NCBI RefSeq assembly: GCF_036885605.1
Contig: NZ_CP142523.1
Location: 930,001-994,000 of the forward strand
DNA: 64,000 nt
Direction of reading: 5' to 3'
DNA from: Janthinobacterium sp. TB1-E2
GTDB lineage: Bacteria > Pseudomonadota > Gammaproteobacteria > Burkholderiales > Burkholderiaceae_D
Numbering within the stretch: the first letter of the stretch is position 1; each line of letters begins with the position of its first letter. The notes under the pieces are model-generated. The model saw nothing but the letters and a program-made list of their open reading frames with translations, ran no database searches and was not told the origin of the DNA. Shown piece by piece: positions 7,671-15,471 of this stretch. The translations under genes and the position numbers were made by a program.

Positions 7671-8657
7671 ATGAACCAGCGAGCCATTCCCCCCGCCTCC
7701 CTTGCCGCGCAGCCGCAATGGGAACTGCGCCAGATCGTCGATGAATTGCGCGCCGTGCGCGAGCAGTGGCGCGAAGGATTGGCCAGCAACCAGGAATGCG
7801 GCGCGCGCGAATTCCCGTCGCGCCAGCACTTGCACGACATCATCAAAGCCCTGTGCGCGGCCCTGTTCCCGATGCGCCTCGGCCCCCTCGACCTGCAGCA
7901 GGAGAGCGAGGATTTCTTCGTCGGCCACACGCTCGACACGACCCTCACGGGCTTGCATGAACAGGTGCGGCGCGAACTCAGTTACCACGCGCGCCAGCAC
8001 GGCTTGCAGCAGACGGTCTCCATCGAACAGCAGGCGCTGGCCATCGTGCAGCGCTTCGCCCGCGCGCTGCCGCGCATCCGCGCCCAGCTCGACACGGACG
8101 TGGCGGCCGCCTTCCATGGCGACCCGGCCGCGCACAGCGTCGATGAAGTGCTGCTGTGCTACCCGGGCATCCTGGCCATCATCCATTACCGCCTGGCGCA
8201 CACCCTGTATGCACTGGGCGCGCCGCTGGTGGCGCGCATCATCGCCGAAGTGGCCCATTCGCAGACGGGCATCGACATCCACCCGGGCGCCATCATCGGC
8301 AGCAGTTTTTTCATCGACCATGGCACGGGCGTGGTGATCGGCGAGACGGCCATCATCGGCGAACGGGTACGCATCTATCAAGCCGTCACCCTGGGCGCCA
8401 AGCGCTTTCCGGCCGGCGCCGACGGCGTGCTGAAAAAGGGACTGGCGCGCCACCCCATCGTGCAGGACGACGTGGTCATTTATGCGGGCGCGACGATCCT
8501 GGGACGGGTGACCATCGGCCAGGGCTCCGTCATTGGCGGCAATGTCTGGCTGACCCGCAGCGTGGCGCCCGGCAGCCATGTCACGCAAGCGCACAACCAG
8601 CAGGAGGCACCGGAATTGCCGGCACCATCCCACCCCGCTTTTGCCCACCACCCATGA
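7671..8657 (+). CDS. epsC: Serine O-acetyltransferase (EpsC/SrpH type)
   Basis: A 328-residue enzyme that acetylates serine with acetyl-CoA to O-acetylserine, the acceptor for sulfide in cysteine synthesis. Residues 1-165 are the helical N-terminal part, longer than in CysE. Residues 170-310 are the left-handed beta-helix of hexapeptide repeats, with the catalytic block GIDIHPGAIIGSSFFIDHGT followed by GVVIGETAIIGE. The C-terminal tail after residue 300 is long and proline-rich. This extended form is the one that accompanies family 2A encapsulins, as SrpH does SrpI in Synechococcus. The ATG at 7671 follows the rhodanese gene by 19 bases; the XRE gene starts 7 bases after the stop, so the three are one unit. 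Confidence 0.88.
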   Translation: MNQRAIPPASLAAQPQWELRQIVDELRAVREQWREGLASNQECGAREFPSRQHLHDIIKALCAALFPMRLGPLDLQQESEDFFVGHTLDTTLTGLHEQVRRELSYHARQHGLQQTVSIEQQALAIVQRFARALPRIRAQLDTDVAAAFHGDPAAHSVDEVLLCYPGILAIIHYRLAHTLYALGAPLVARIIAEVAHSQTGIDIHPGAIIGSSFFIDHGTGVVIGETAIIGERVRIYQAVTLGAKRFPAGADGVLKKGLARHPIVQDDVVIYAGATILGRVTIGQGSVIGGNVWLTRSVAPGSHVTQAHNQQEAPELPAPSHPAFAHHP

Positions 8658-8664
8658 GGACAGC

Positions 8665-8889
8665 ATGTTGATCAAACAGTTTGGACTGGCCGTGCGCCAG
8701 TTGCGTGAAGGGCATGGTTGGTCGCAGGAGCGGCTGGCCGAAGCGGCCGACTTGAACCGCTCGTTCATCGGCGAAATCGAACGGGGCGCCGCCACGCCGT
8801 CGCTGCTGACGGTGGAAAAGCTGGCCGTCGCGCTGGGCGTCGGCCTGGCCGGATTGATGGCGCGCTGCGAGCCGGAATTGGTGGAGTAA
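8665..8889 (+). CDS. Small XRE family HTH regulator
   Basis: A 74-residue protein consisting almost entirely of one Cro/C1-type helix-turn-helix: FGLAVRQLREGHGWSQERLAEAADLNRSFIGEIERG, with the recognition helix around residues 28-38, then the usual TPSLLTVEKLAVALGV. There is no effector domain. One Cys (in MARCEPE) lies near the C-terminus. GAGGA lies upstream of the ATG. It sits between the acetyltransferase and the encapsulin gene, with a good promoter right behind it, so it most likely regulates this island, possibly by sulfur status. That last point is inference. Confidence 0.88.
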   Translation: MLIKQFGLAVRQLREGHGWSQERLAEAADLNRSFIGEIERGAATPSLLTVEKLAVALGVGLAGLMARCEPELVE

Positions 8890-8928
8890 AGCGGTTGGAT
8901 TAAGTGCCGTGATGATGGCGATAGCATG

Positions 8929-8957
8929 TTGAGAAAAAGAGAGGGGCGTCCGATACT
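8929..8957 (+). promoter_or_regulatory. Probable sigma-70 promoter for the encapsulin shell gene
   Basis: TTGAGA (8929-8934) and GATACT (8952-8957) are separated by exactly 17 bases, in the 117-base gap between the XRE gene and the encapsulin start. The decamer CGTTTTTCAG (8963-8972), shared with the rhodanese upstream region, follows directly and could be an operator at the transcription start. AGGAG precedes the shell ATG. Confidence 0.6.
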
Positions 8958-9006
8958 TTATTCGTTTTTCAGATAAGCATATTCACTTTTTTCATCAGGA
9001 GTAGTC

Positions 9007-9936
9007 ATGGCAGAAGCAACAGAGAACCAGTTCGCGCTGGGCGATAACGCCGCGCGCCAGTTGGCCAATGCAAGCAAGAGCGTCCCCCAGTTATCCACGA
9101 TCACGCCGCGCTGGCTCGTGCACCTGCTGCAATGGCTGCCCGTGGAAGCGGGTATCTACCGCCTGAACCGCGTGAAAAATCCGAAGGACGTGCGCGTCGC
9201 CTGCTCGCAGCGCGACGAGTCGGAACTGCCGCAAACCTTCGTCGACTACGACGACCAGCCGCGCGAATATTTCCTCAATGCCGTCAGCACGGTGCTCGAC
9301 GTGCACACGCGCGTGTCGGACCTGTACAGCAGCCCGCACGACCAGATCAAGGAGCAGCTGCGCCTGACCATCGAGACGATCAAGGAACGCCAAGAAAGCG
9401 AATTGATCAACAATCCCGACTACGGCCTGCTGGCCAGCGTGCATGACGACCAGCGCATCTTTACCCTGACGGGCGCGCCCACGCCGGACGACCTCGATGA
9501 ATTGCTGACAAAAGTGTGGAAGGAACCGGGCTTCTTCCTCGCCCACCCGTTGGCCATTGCCGCCTTTGGCCGCGAATGCACGCGCCGCGGCGTGCCGCCG
9601 CCGACCGTCAGCCTGTTCGGCTCCCAGTTCCTCACGTGGCGCGGCGTGCCGCTGGTGCCATCGGACAAACTGCCGATCGAAGACGGCAAGACGAAGATCA
9701 TTTTGCTGCGCGCGGGCGAACAGCGGCAGGGCGTGATCGGCCTGTTCCAGCCTGGTCTGGCGGGCGAGCAAAGCCCGGGCCTGTCCGTGCGCTTCATGGG
9801 CATCAACCGCCACGCGATTTCGTCCTATCTGATTTCGCTGTATTGCTCGCTGGCCGTGCTGACCGACGATGCGCTGGCCGTACTGGAAGACGTGGAGATC
9901 GGTAAATACCATGACTACCCAGACACCTACAAGTGA
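9007..9936 (+). CDS. Family 2A encapsulin nanocompartment shell protein
   Basis: A 309-residue protein with the HK97 phage-capsid fold of encapsulins, family 2A (SrpI type). Diagnostic blocks are the N-terminal arm (NQFALGDNAARQLANASKSV followed by the TPRWLVHLLQWLPVEAG segment), KDVRVACSQRD, the E-loop/spine region QTFVDYDDQPREYFL, and the closing DALAVLEDVEIGKYHDYPD. Family 2A shells self-assemble into icosahedral particles that enclose a cysteine desulfurase through its disordered N-terminus. The desulfurase gene here overlaps the shell gene by 26 bases, matching that pairing. I see no inserted cNMP-binding domain, which separates it from family 2B. The start follows AGGAG by a normal distance. 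Confidence 0.93.
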   Translation: MAEATENQFALGDNAARQLANASKSVPQLSTITPRWLVHLLQWLPVEAGIYRLNRVKNPKDVRVACSQRDESELPQTFVDYDDQPREYFLNAVSTVLDVHTRVSDLYSSPHDQIKEQLRLTIETIKERQESELINNPDYGLLASVHDDQRIFTLTGAPTPDDLDELLTKVWKEPGFFLAHPLAIAAFGRECTRRGVPPPTVSLFGSQFLTWRGVPLVPSDKLPIEDGKTKIILLRAGEQRQGVIGLFQPGLAGEQSPGLSVRFMGINRHAISSYLISLYCSLAVLTDDALAVLEDVEIGKYHDYPDTYK

Positions 9937-11686
9937 TGGCGCGGCGGGCTTGCCTGCCGTCCCGTTCTTACCCGACGAAGCGACCTTGAACCGCCTGGCC
10001 GGTGAATTCTTTGCCCGCTTGCCGGGGTTGGCCCCCGCGTCGGACAAGTCACCCAGCCTCGGCGGTTCCGGCAGCGTGCTCGATGCGGCGCCCCGCTATG
10101 CGAACCGTCCGCCGCCGCAGCCCGGCCCTTCCTTCGCCGCCATCGCCCCTGGCGTGGCGACGGCGCAAGTGCCGCCCGTGACGCCACCTTTGGAAGCACC
10201 GGTTGCGCCGGCGCCCGCATCGATTCCCACGCCGCGTGCGTCCGCCGTCAGTGCGCCGTCGCCATATTATTTTGTCGGTGGCGCGCATGGCTATCCGGCG
10301 TCGGACGGCAAGCTCGATGGCCTGGCGCAGCAGGGTCTGGGACAGGCCGCGCCGCAGCAGGCACCCGCGCGCCAGCTGCCCGTATCGCCGGCGAACAGCC
10401 AGCCCGTGTTCTATTTCCAGACTGAGCTGCCCTCGGCGACGAAGCCCGGTCAACACCAGACGCAGGCTCCATTCGACGTGCATGCCGTGCGGCGCGATTT
10501 TCCCGTGCTGGCCGAACGGATCAATGGCAAGCCGCTGGCCTGGTTCGACAATGCGGCCACCACGCACAAGCCGCAGTCGGTGATCGACCGCGTGTCGTAT
10601 TTTTATGCGCACGAGAATTCGAACATTCACCGCGCCGCGCACGCATTGGCCGCGCGCGCCAGCGATGCGTATGAAGCGGCACGCGCCAAGGTGGCCAATT
10701 TCCTCGGTGCGGCTTCACCCAATGAAATCATTTTCGTGCGGGGCGCCACCGAGGGCATCAACCTGGTCGCCAATACGTTCGGGCGAAAATACATCGGCAG
10801 CGGCGACGAGATCATCGTCTCGCAGCTCGAGCACCACGCCAACATCGTGCCGTGGCAGCAACTGGCGGCGGAAAAGGGCGCGACCCTGCGCGTGATTCCC
10901 GTCGACGACAGCGGGCAGATACTGCTCGATGAATTCCGCAAGCTGCTCAACGGCCGCACCAGGCTGGTGTCCGTGACGCAGGTGTCGAATGCATTGGGCA
11001 CCGTGACGCCCGTGGCGCAGATCATCGCGCTGGCGCATGCGGCCGGCGTGCGCGTGCTGGTCGACGGGGCGCAAGCCGTGTCGCATCTGCGCGTGGACGT
11101 GCAGGCGCTGGGTGCGGATTTCTATGTGTTCTCGGGCCACAAGGTATTTGGCCCGACGGGGATCGGCGCCGTGTATGGCAAGGCGGACTTGCTCGAGCAA
11201 TTGCCGCCATGGCAGGGCGGCGGCAACATGATCGCCGACGTCACGTTCGAGCGCACCGTCTACCAGGGCGTGCCGAACCGTTTCGAGGCGGGCACGGGCA
11301 ATATCGCCGATGCCGTGGGTCTGGGCGCGGCCATCGATTACGTGCAGCGCATCGGCCTGGAAAACATCGCCGCCTACGAGCACGCGCTGCTGGAATACGC
11401 GACGCACCACTTGCAATCGATTCCCGGCGTGCGCCTGATCGGCACGGCGCTGGACAAGGCGAGCGTGGCTTCGTTCGTGCTGGCCGGCTACGAGCCGGCG
11501 GAAGTGGGGCGCGCGCTGAACGACGAGGGCATCGCCGTGCGCTCGGGCCACCACTGCGCCCAGCCGATCCTTCGCCGCTTCGGCGTGGAAGCGACCGTGC
11601 GGCCGTCGTTCGCCTTCTACAACACGTATGAGGAGATCGACCGCATGATCGTCGTGGTCAAGCGCCTGGCGGGTGCGCGCCGCTGA
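9911..11686 (+). CDS. Family 2A encapsulin cargo cysteine desulfurase (SufS-like)
   Basis: A 591-residue protein. Residues 188-588 form a class V/SufS-type PLP desulfurase that turns cysteine into alanine and enzyme persulfide: WFDNAATTHKPQSVID, LEHHANIVPWQ, VDGAQAVSH, PLP lysine Lys411 in FSGHKVFGPTGIG, and active-site Cys549 in RSGHHCAQPIL. Residues 1-187 are an unusual low-complexity Pro/Ala extension with three islands: LPDEATLNRLAGEFFARLPG (20-39), SPYYFVGG (117-124) and PVFYFQ (165-170). In family 2A systems such an extension directs the enzyme into the shell. The ATG at 9911 lies inside the end of the shell gene, so the pair is translationally coupled. An intrinsic-terminator-like hairpin follows. 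Confidence 0.93.
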   Translation: MTTQTPTSDGAAGLPAVPFLPDEATLNRLAGEFFARLPGLAPASDKSPSLGGSGSVLDAAPRYANRPPPQPGPSFAAIAPGVATAQVPPVTPPLEAPVAPAPASIPTPRASAVSAPSPYYFVGGAHGYPASDGKLDGLAQQGLGQAAPQQAPARQLPVSPANSQPVFYFQTELPSATKPGQHQTQAPFDVHAVRRDFPVLAERINGKPLAWFDNAATTHKPQSVIDRVSYFYAHENSNIHRAAHALAARASDAYEAARAKVANFLGAASPNEIIFVRGATEGINLVANTFGRKYIGSGDEIIVSQLEHHANIVPWQQLAAEKGATLRVIPVDDSGQILLDEFRKLLNGRTRLVSVTQVSNALGTVTPVAQIIALAHAAGVRVLVDGAQAVSHLRVDVQALGADFYVFSGHKVFGPTGIGAVYGKADLLEQLPPWQGGGNMIADVTFERTVYQGVPNRFEAGTGNIADAVGLGAAIDYVQRIGLENIAAYEHALLEYATHHLQSIPGVRLIGTALDKASVASFVLAGYEPAEVGRALNDEGIAVRSGHHCAQPILRRFGVEATVRPSFAFYNTYEEIDRMIVVVKRLAGARR

Positions 11687-11707
11687 TCTTGCCTGTTTGT
11701 CAGCCTG

Positions 11708-11737
11708 ATGCCGCCCCTGTGCAAGCGGGGGCGGCAT
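11708..11737 (+). terminator. Terminator-like hairpin after the cysteine desulfurase
   Basis: ATGCCGCCCC (11708-11717) pairs perfectly with GGGGCGGCAT (11728-11737) around a 10-base loop. Only a short T-containing stretch (TGTTG) follows, so it may be an inefficient terminator. It marks the end of the encapsulin operon. Confidence 0.55.
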
Positions 11738-11842
11738 TGTTGCGTCATGTCACGGACTTTACGCGTGGCTGGCTGGCGCCCGCAGGCTGGCGGTATAATT
11801 TATCCTTGGCAATATTGAAGCTGCGGCCCAAGGAGATATCCG

Positions 11843-12562
11843 GTGGAAGATCAACACAGCTCGCCCGAGCTATTCCTGTTCCTGGCGTCGACCGTGCACG
11901 ACATGAAAAACTCGATCAGCGTGGTCAGCGGCACGTTGGAATCGCTGCTGGCGGCCGAGCAGGCGAAAACGGCCCCCCAGGCCGACCCCGCCTACCTGCA
12001 GATGGCGCAGATGCTGTACCAGACCAAGCGCCTCAACGATAACCTGATCCAGCTGCTGGCCCTGTACAAGGAAGTGGGCAAGCCCGGCTACCCGTTCGAC
12101 GTGCAGCCGCAGCTGGTGAGCCAGGTGGTCGACCAGGTGGTGGACCAGGAAAAGATCCTGCTGGCCTCGAAAGGCATCGCCCTGGAGACGGCCTGCCCGC
12201 CAGAGCTGATCTGGGCCCTCGATGAAGATCTGGTCATCGGCGTGCTCGCGCATGCGATCAACAACGCCATCCGCTACACGAAGGACACGATCCGCCTGTC
12301 CGTGCGGGAGCACGGCGGCATGCTCGAGCTGCGCGTGGAAGACAATGGCGACGGCTATACGCAGGCCTTGCTCGACGCGGGTAGCGCGGCCATGGATGGC
12401 ATGGCGGCCGGCGTGAATTTTTCCACCAACAGCACGGGCCTGGGCCTGTATTTTTCCAGCGAAGTGGCAAAGATGCACAAGCACCGGGGCAGCAGCGGCA
12501 GCATCGCCTTGGAAAATGGCGGCGCCCTGGGCGGCGGCTGTTTCATCCTGCGCCTGCCCTGA
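11843..12562 (+). CDS. Histidine kinase without sensor domain
   Basis: A 239-residue cytoplasmic protein reduced to a kinase core. The phospho-acceptor region is FLASTVHDMKNSISVVSG (His19), followed by a dimerisation helix pair. The HATPase domain has the N-box HAINNAIRYTKD, the G1 box VEDNGDGY and the G2 box STGLGLYFSSEVAKMH. There is no membrane segment or sensory domain, so input must come from a partner protein. It starts with GTG at 11843, eight bases after AAGGAG. The receiver-TPR gene begins 11 bases after its stop, making an evident cognate pair. Confidence 0.87.
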   Translation: MEDQHSSPELFLFLASTVHDMKNSISVVSGTLESLLAAEQAKTAPQADPAYLQMAQMLYQTKRLNDNLIQLLALYKEVGKPGYPFDVQPQLVSQVVDQVVDQEKILLASKGIALETACPPELIWALDEDLVIGVLAHAINNAIRYTKDTIRLSVREHGGMLELRVEDNGDGYTQALLDAGSAAMDGMAAGVNFSTNSTGLGLYFSSEVAKMHKHRGSSGSIALENGGALGGGCFILRLP

Positions 12563-12573
12563 ACGAGGACTCC

Positions 12574-14304
12574 ATGACGACAGACAGCCACGCCACCGCC
12601 GCCGAAGCGGGCAGCACCGACTGGGCCGACAAGCATTATCTGCTGGTCGACGACTTCATCGGCATCCGCATCCTGCTGCGCGAATCGCTGCGCAACCTGG
12701 GCGCGCGCCATATCGACCAGGCGGCCAGCGGCGGCGAAGCCATGAAGCTGCTGGCCAAGACGCGCTACGACGTGGTGCTGTGCGATTACAACCTGGGCGA
12801 AGGCAAGAACGGCCAGCAAGTGCTGGAAGAGACGCGCGTGCGCAACCTGACGGCGCCGTCGAGCGTGTGGCTGATGGTGTCGGCCGAGAAAAGCGTGGAA
12901 TCCGTGATGGGCGCGGCCGAGCACCAGCCCGACGCGTATCTGATCAAGCCGATCACGGAAGGCGTGCTGCTGACGCGCTTGAACCGCGTGTGGCACAAGA
13001 AGCAGGTGTTTCGCGAAATCGATCAGGCCTGCATGGAAAAGGATTATCTGCGCGCGGCCAAGCTGTGCGACGCGCAGATCGAAGTCAACAAGCTGCACGA
13101 GCTGGAATTGCTGCGCATGAAGGCGTCGTTGCTGCTGAAAAGCGGCGAGCCGGAAAAGGCCCGTGCCGTGTACGAAAAAGTCTTGGCCGAGCGCGATTAC
13201 AGCTGGGCCAAGGCGGGCCTGGGCAAGATCCGCATGAACAACGGCGAGCACGAGGCGGCGCGGCAAATCTTCCAGGGCGTGATCGTGGAAAACAAGTACT
13301 ACATCGATGCCTACGACCAGATGGCCGTCGCCTACCAGCTGATGGGCCAGCACGAAGAGGCCTGCGGCGTGCTGGAAAAGGCGGCGCGCCTGTCACCCAA
13401 TTCCGTGCCGCGCCAGCGCAACCTGGGGCTGGCAGCCCTGAAGGTCGGCAATGTCAGCATGGCGGAAAAGGCCTTTCGCAAGTGTATTTCCATCGGCGAG
13501 TTTTCCGTCATGAAGACGCCGGACGCCTACCTGGGCCTGGCGCGCGTGTGTGGCCTCAAAAAGGATGCCAAGGAAGCGCTGCAATGGCTGCTGCTGGCGC
13601 AGCGCGAATTCTCGCCCGAGCAGATCGGGCTGCGCGCGAAGATCACGGAAGGCATGGTGCACCACGAAACGGGCGATTACCGGCGCGCGCGCAAGTGCGG
13701 CGACGAACTCGAAGCGATGCTGGCCGAAGACCCGGCGCGGCCCGAGAAAAGTATTTGCATGGAACTGGCGACCCTGCTGTTCGCCGTCGGCGTCAAGGAT
13801 GCGCCGGCCGGTTTGTTGTGCTACGTGGTCAAGAACAACCACGATAACCAGGTGGTGCAGGACGAAGTGCAGAAAATTTTCGACAAGGCCAAGATGGGCG
13901 ACGAGGGCACGAGCCTGATCATCGCCTCGCGCAAGGAAGCGTCGGACTTGATGAACAAGGGCGTGCTGCTGTGGAAGACGGACAAGCTCAACGAAGCCGT
14001 GGCCTGGATGCGCACGGCGCGCGACAAGCTGCCGAACAACTTGCGCATCCTGTTCAATTCCGCGCAAATCATCGTGTCGTTCCTGGAGCAGCGCGGCTAC
14101 CAGGCGGAATTGGCGGCCGAAGCCATGGAAGTGTTGTTGTATGTGGACAAAATTGCACCAGGGCAGCAGCGCTTCGCGCAATTGATGGAGCAACTGGTGC
14201 AGTTGACGCCGCCGCCCGGGCCGGAAGAGGCCGTCGTGGTGCCGGAAAAAGCGCCGCCGGTGCCGGAAAAAGGGGGAAAAGTCGTGCGTGAGCGTGCCGG
14301 ATGA
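12574..14304 (+). CDS. Response regulator with TPR output domain
   Basis: A 576-residue protein. Residues 20-145 form a receiver domain with the acidic pair in LLVDDF, phospho-acceptor Asp71 in VLCDYNLGEGKNG, and the conserved lysine in YLIKPI. Residues about 150-560 are helical tetratricopeptide-type repeats, for example AAKLCDAQIEVNKLHELELL and ARAVYEKVLAERDYSWAKAG. There is no DNA-binding or enzymatic output, so it probably acts through protein contacts. The C-terminus is a Pro/Glu/Lys-rich tail. It forms an operon with the sensorless kinase directly upstream. Confidence 0.87.
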   Translation: MTTDSHATAAEAGSTDWADKHYLLVDDFIGIRILLRESLRNLGARHIDQAASGGEAMKLLAKTRYDVVLCDYNLGEGKNGQQVLEETRVRNLTAPSSVWLMVSAEKSVESVMGAAEHQPDAYLIKPITEGVLLTRLNRVWHKKQVFREIDQACMEKDYLRAAKLCDAQIEVNKLHELELLRMKASLLLKSGEPEKARAVYEKVLAERDYSWAKAGLGKIRMNNGEHEAARQIFQGVIVENKYYIDAYDQMAVAYQLMGQHEEACGVLEKAARLSPNSVPRQRNLGLAALKVGNVSMAEKAFRKCISIGEFSVMKTPDAYLGLARVCGLKKDAKEALQWLLLAQREFSPEQIGLRAKITEGMVHHETGDYRRARKCGDELEAMLAEDPARPEKSICMELATLLFAVGVKDAPAGLLCYVVKNNHDNQVVQDEVQKIFDKAKMGDEGTSLIIASRKEASDLMNKGVLLWKTDKLNEAVAWMRTARDKLPNNLRILFNSAQIIVSFLEQRGYQAELAAEAMEVLLYVDKIAPGQQRFAQLMEQLVQLTPPPGPEEAVVVPEKAPPVPEKGGKVVRERAG

Positions 14305-14368
14305 TAAACTAGGGGCCAGCGTGGGTTCGCCCGTGCTTGAGTTGCTCTACAACAATAAGGAAGAAACT

Positions 14369-14584
14369 ATGCGTGATGTGGTCAATGAAGTATACAAAAA
14401 AATGAAAGTCGGCGCCGTTGCCTGGGTACGCCCGGTCGCCGCCAAGGGAGACACGCTGGAAACATTCCAGTCTTCGTACGAGCACGCCAAGGCGCTGGCC
14501 GACGAAGGCCTGATCACGATCGGTGACGTAAAACGCCAAGCCGACAATCAGATCGAGGCGATCCGCATTCATCGTATCGCCTGA
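14369..14584 (+). CDS. Small conserved hypothetical protein
   Basis: A 71-residue soluble protein with no family I recognise: MRDVVNEVYKKMKVGAVAWV at the start and a helical middle (YEHAKALADEGLITIGDVKR). The ATG at 14369 is preferred because AAGGAAG lies six bases upstream; a longer GTG-started form from 14288 would overlap the end of the receiver-TPR gene. It is on the same strand as the two-component pair, with a 64-base gap, and ends 21 bases before the convergent phaM stop. Confidence 0.6.
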   Translation: MRDVVNEVYKKMKVGAVAWVRPVAAKGDTLETFQSSYEHAKALADEGLITIGDVKRQADNQIEAIRIHRIA

Positions 14585-14605
14585 TCATATCGCCAGCTTG
14601 AAACA

Positions 14606-15322
14606 TCAGGCCTTGCCTGGTGCTTTCGACTTGGGTGCCGCGCGCTTTGCCGGCGCCTTGCGCAGCGGGGCCTTGGCCTTGGCTGCAGTGCCTGCTTCAG
14701 CGGGTTTGGCGGATTTGCCGGCCGCTGGCTTGGCCGTCGCTCCAGCCGCTCCACCGCCAAAACTGGCAGCATCGGGCGACATGGCTGTCGACACGGCCTG
14801 CTTGAACTGATCTTGTAACAAATTCCACCAGACACTTGGATTGGCCAGCTGGGCTGCCGCCTGGCTGCCGGCATCGCTGGGCGCCGCCGCAGCCGGTTCC
14901 GGTGCGGGGGCAGGCGCCGGCTTTGGTTCAGGCGCTGGCGCCGCAGCTGCGGGTGCGGCTTGCTGGAAAAACGCGGAAGCGTAGGGCACCGATTCAAACA
15001 CGGATTTCTCGCTGGCGCCGGGCTGGGTGATGGCTGCCGCCAGGGACGCGCCCATCGATTTCAGGGTGGCGATGGTGCCGCGCTGCACTTCCAATGCCTG
15101 GATACTGCCGCGCAGCATGCTGGTATTGAGGTTCAGCCAGGCTTCGACGGCTTTCAAGTCGTTGATTTTCTTGTCCAGCTCTTCCACCGACATGGTGGGC
15201 GCCGTGATGCCAGGCACGCCCATGCCGGGCACGCTCATGCTGCCCCACAGGTTCTTGACGAAGTCGAGGGTGTCGGTCACAACTGCTGCGCCCGGCATTT
15301 GGGGCATTTGCGGGTTTGCCAT
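14606..15322 (-). CDS. phaM: PhaM family polyhydroxyalkanoate granule protein
   Basis: A 238-residue protein. Residues 12-95 match PhaM: TDTLDFVKNLWGSMSVPGMG, TMSVEELDKKINDLKAVEAW and LNTSMLRGSIQALEVQRGTI. The middle (about 120-165) is an Ala/Pro/Glu linker. The C-terminus (190-238) is a lysine/alanine-rich tail with AKAKAPLRKAPAKRAAPKSK, like the DNA-binding tail of Ralstonia PhaM. In Ralstonia, PhaM activates PHB synthase and tethers granules to the nucleoid, which distributes them to daughter cells. AGGAG precedes the ATG on this strand. No other PHA gene is in the window. Confidence 0.85.
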   Translation of the reverse strand: MANPQMPQMPGAAVVTDTLDFVKNLWGSMSVPGMGVPGITAPTMSVEELDKKINDLKAVEAWLNLNTSMLRGSIQALEVQRGTIATLKSMGASLAAAITQPGASEKSVFESVPYASAFFQQAAPAAAAPAPEPKPAPAPAPEPAAAAPSDAGSQAAAQLANPSVWWNLLQDQFKQAVSTAMSPDAASFGGGAAGATAKPAAGKSAKPAEAGTAAKAKAPLRKAPAKRAAPKSKAPGKA

Positions 15323-15471
15323 GCGAAATCTCCTGGTAGGTGGATGTGCCTAGCGTAGCAGATATCAGCTTGCAACTGACGCAAAGCCGCCAACATTTTC
15401 TTACATAAAACAGCAGGAGTTGAGTACGGGCAAGAAGCGGGAAGTAGGGGGAAGGCGTTACACTACGGCCT

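Noticed and set aside
9007..9936. Phage capsid protein
   Set aside because: HK97-fold similarity could suggest a prophage, but there are no portal, terminase or tail genes, and the linked desulfurase and acetyltransferase identify an encapsulin.
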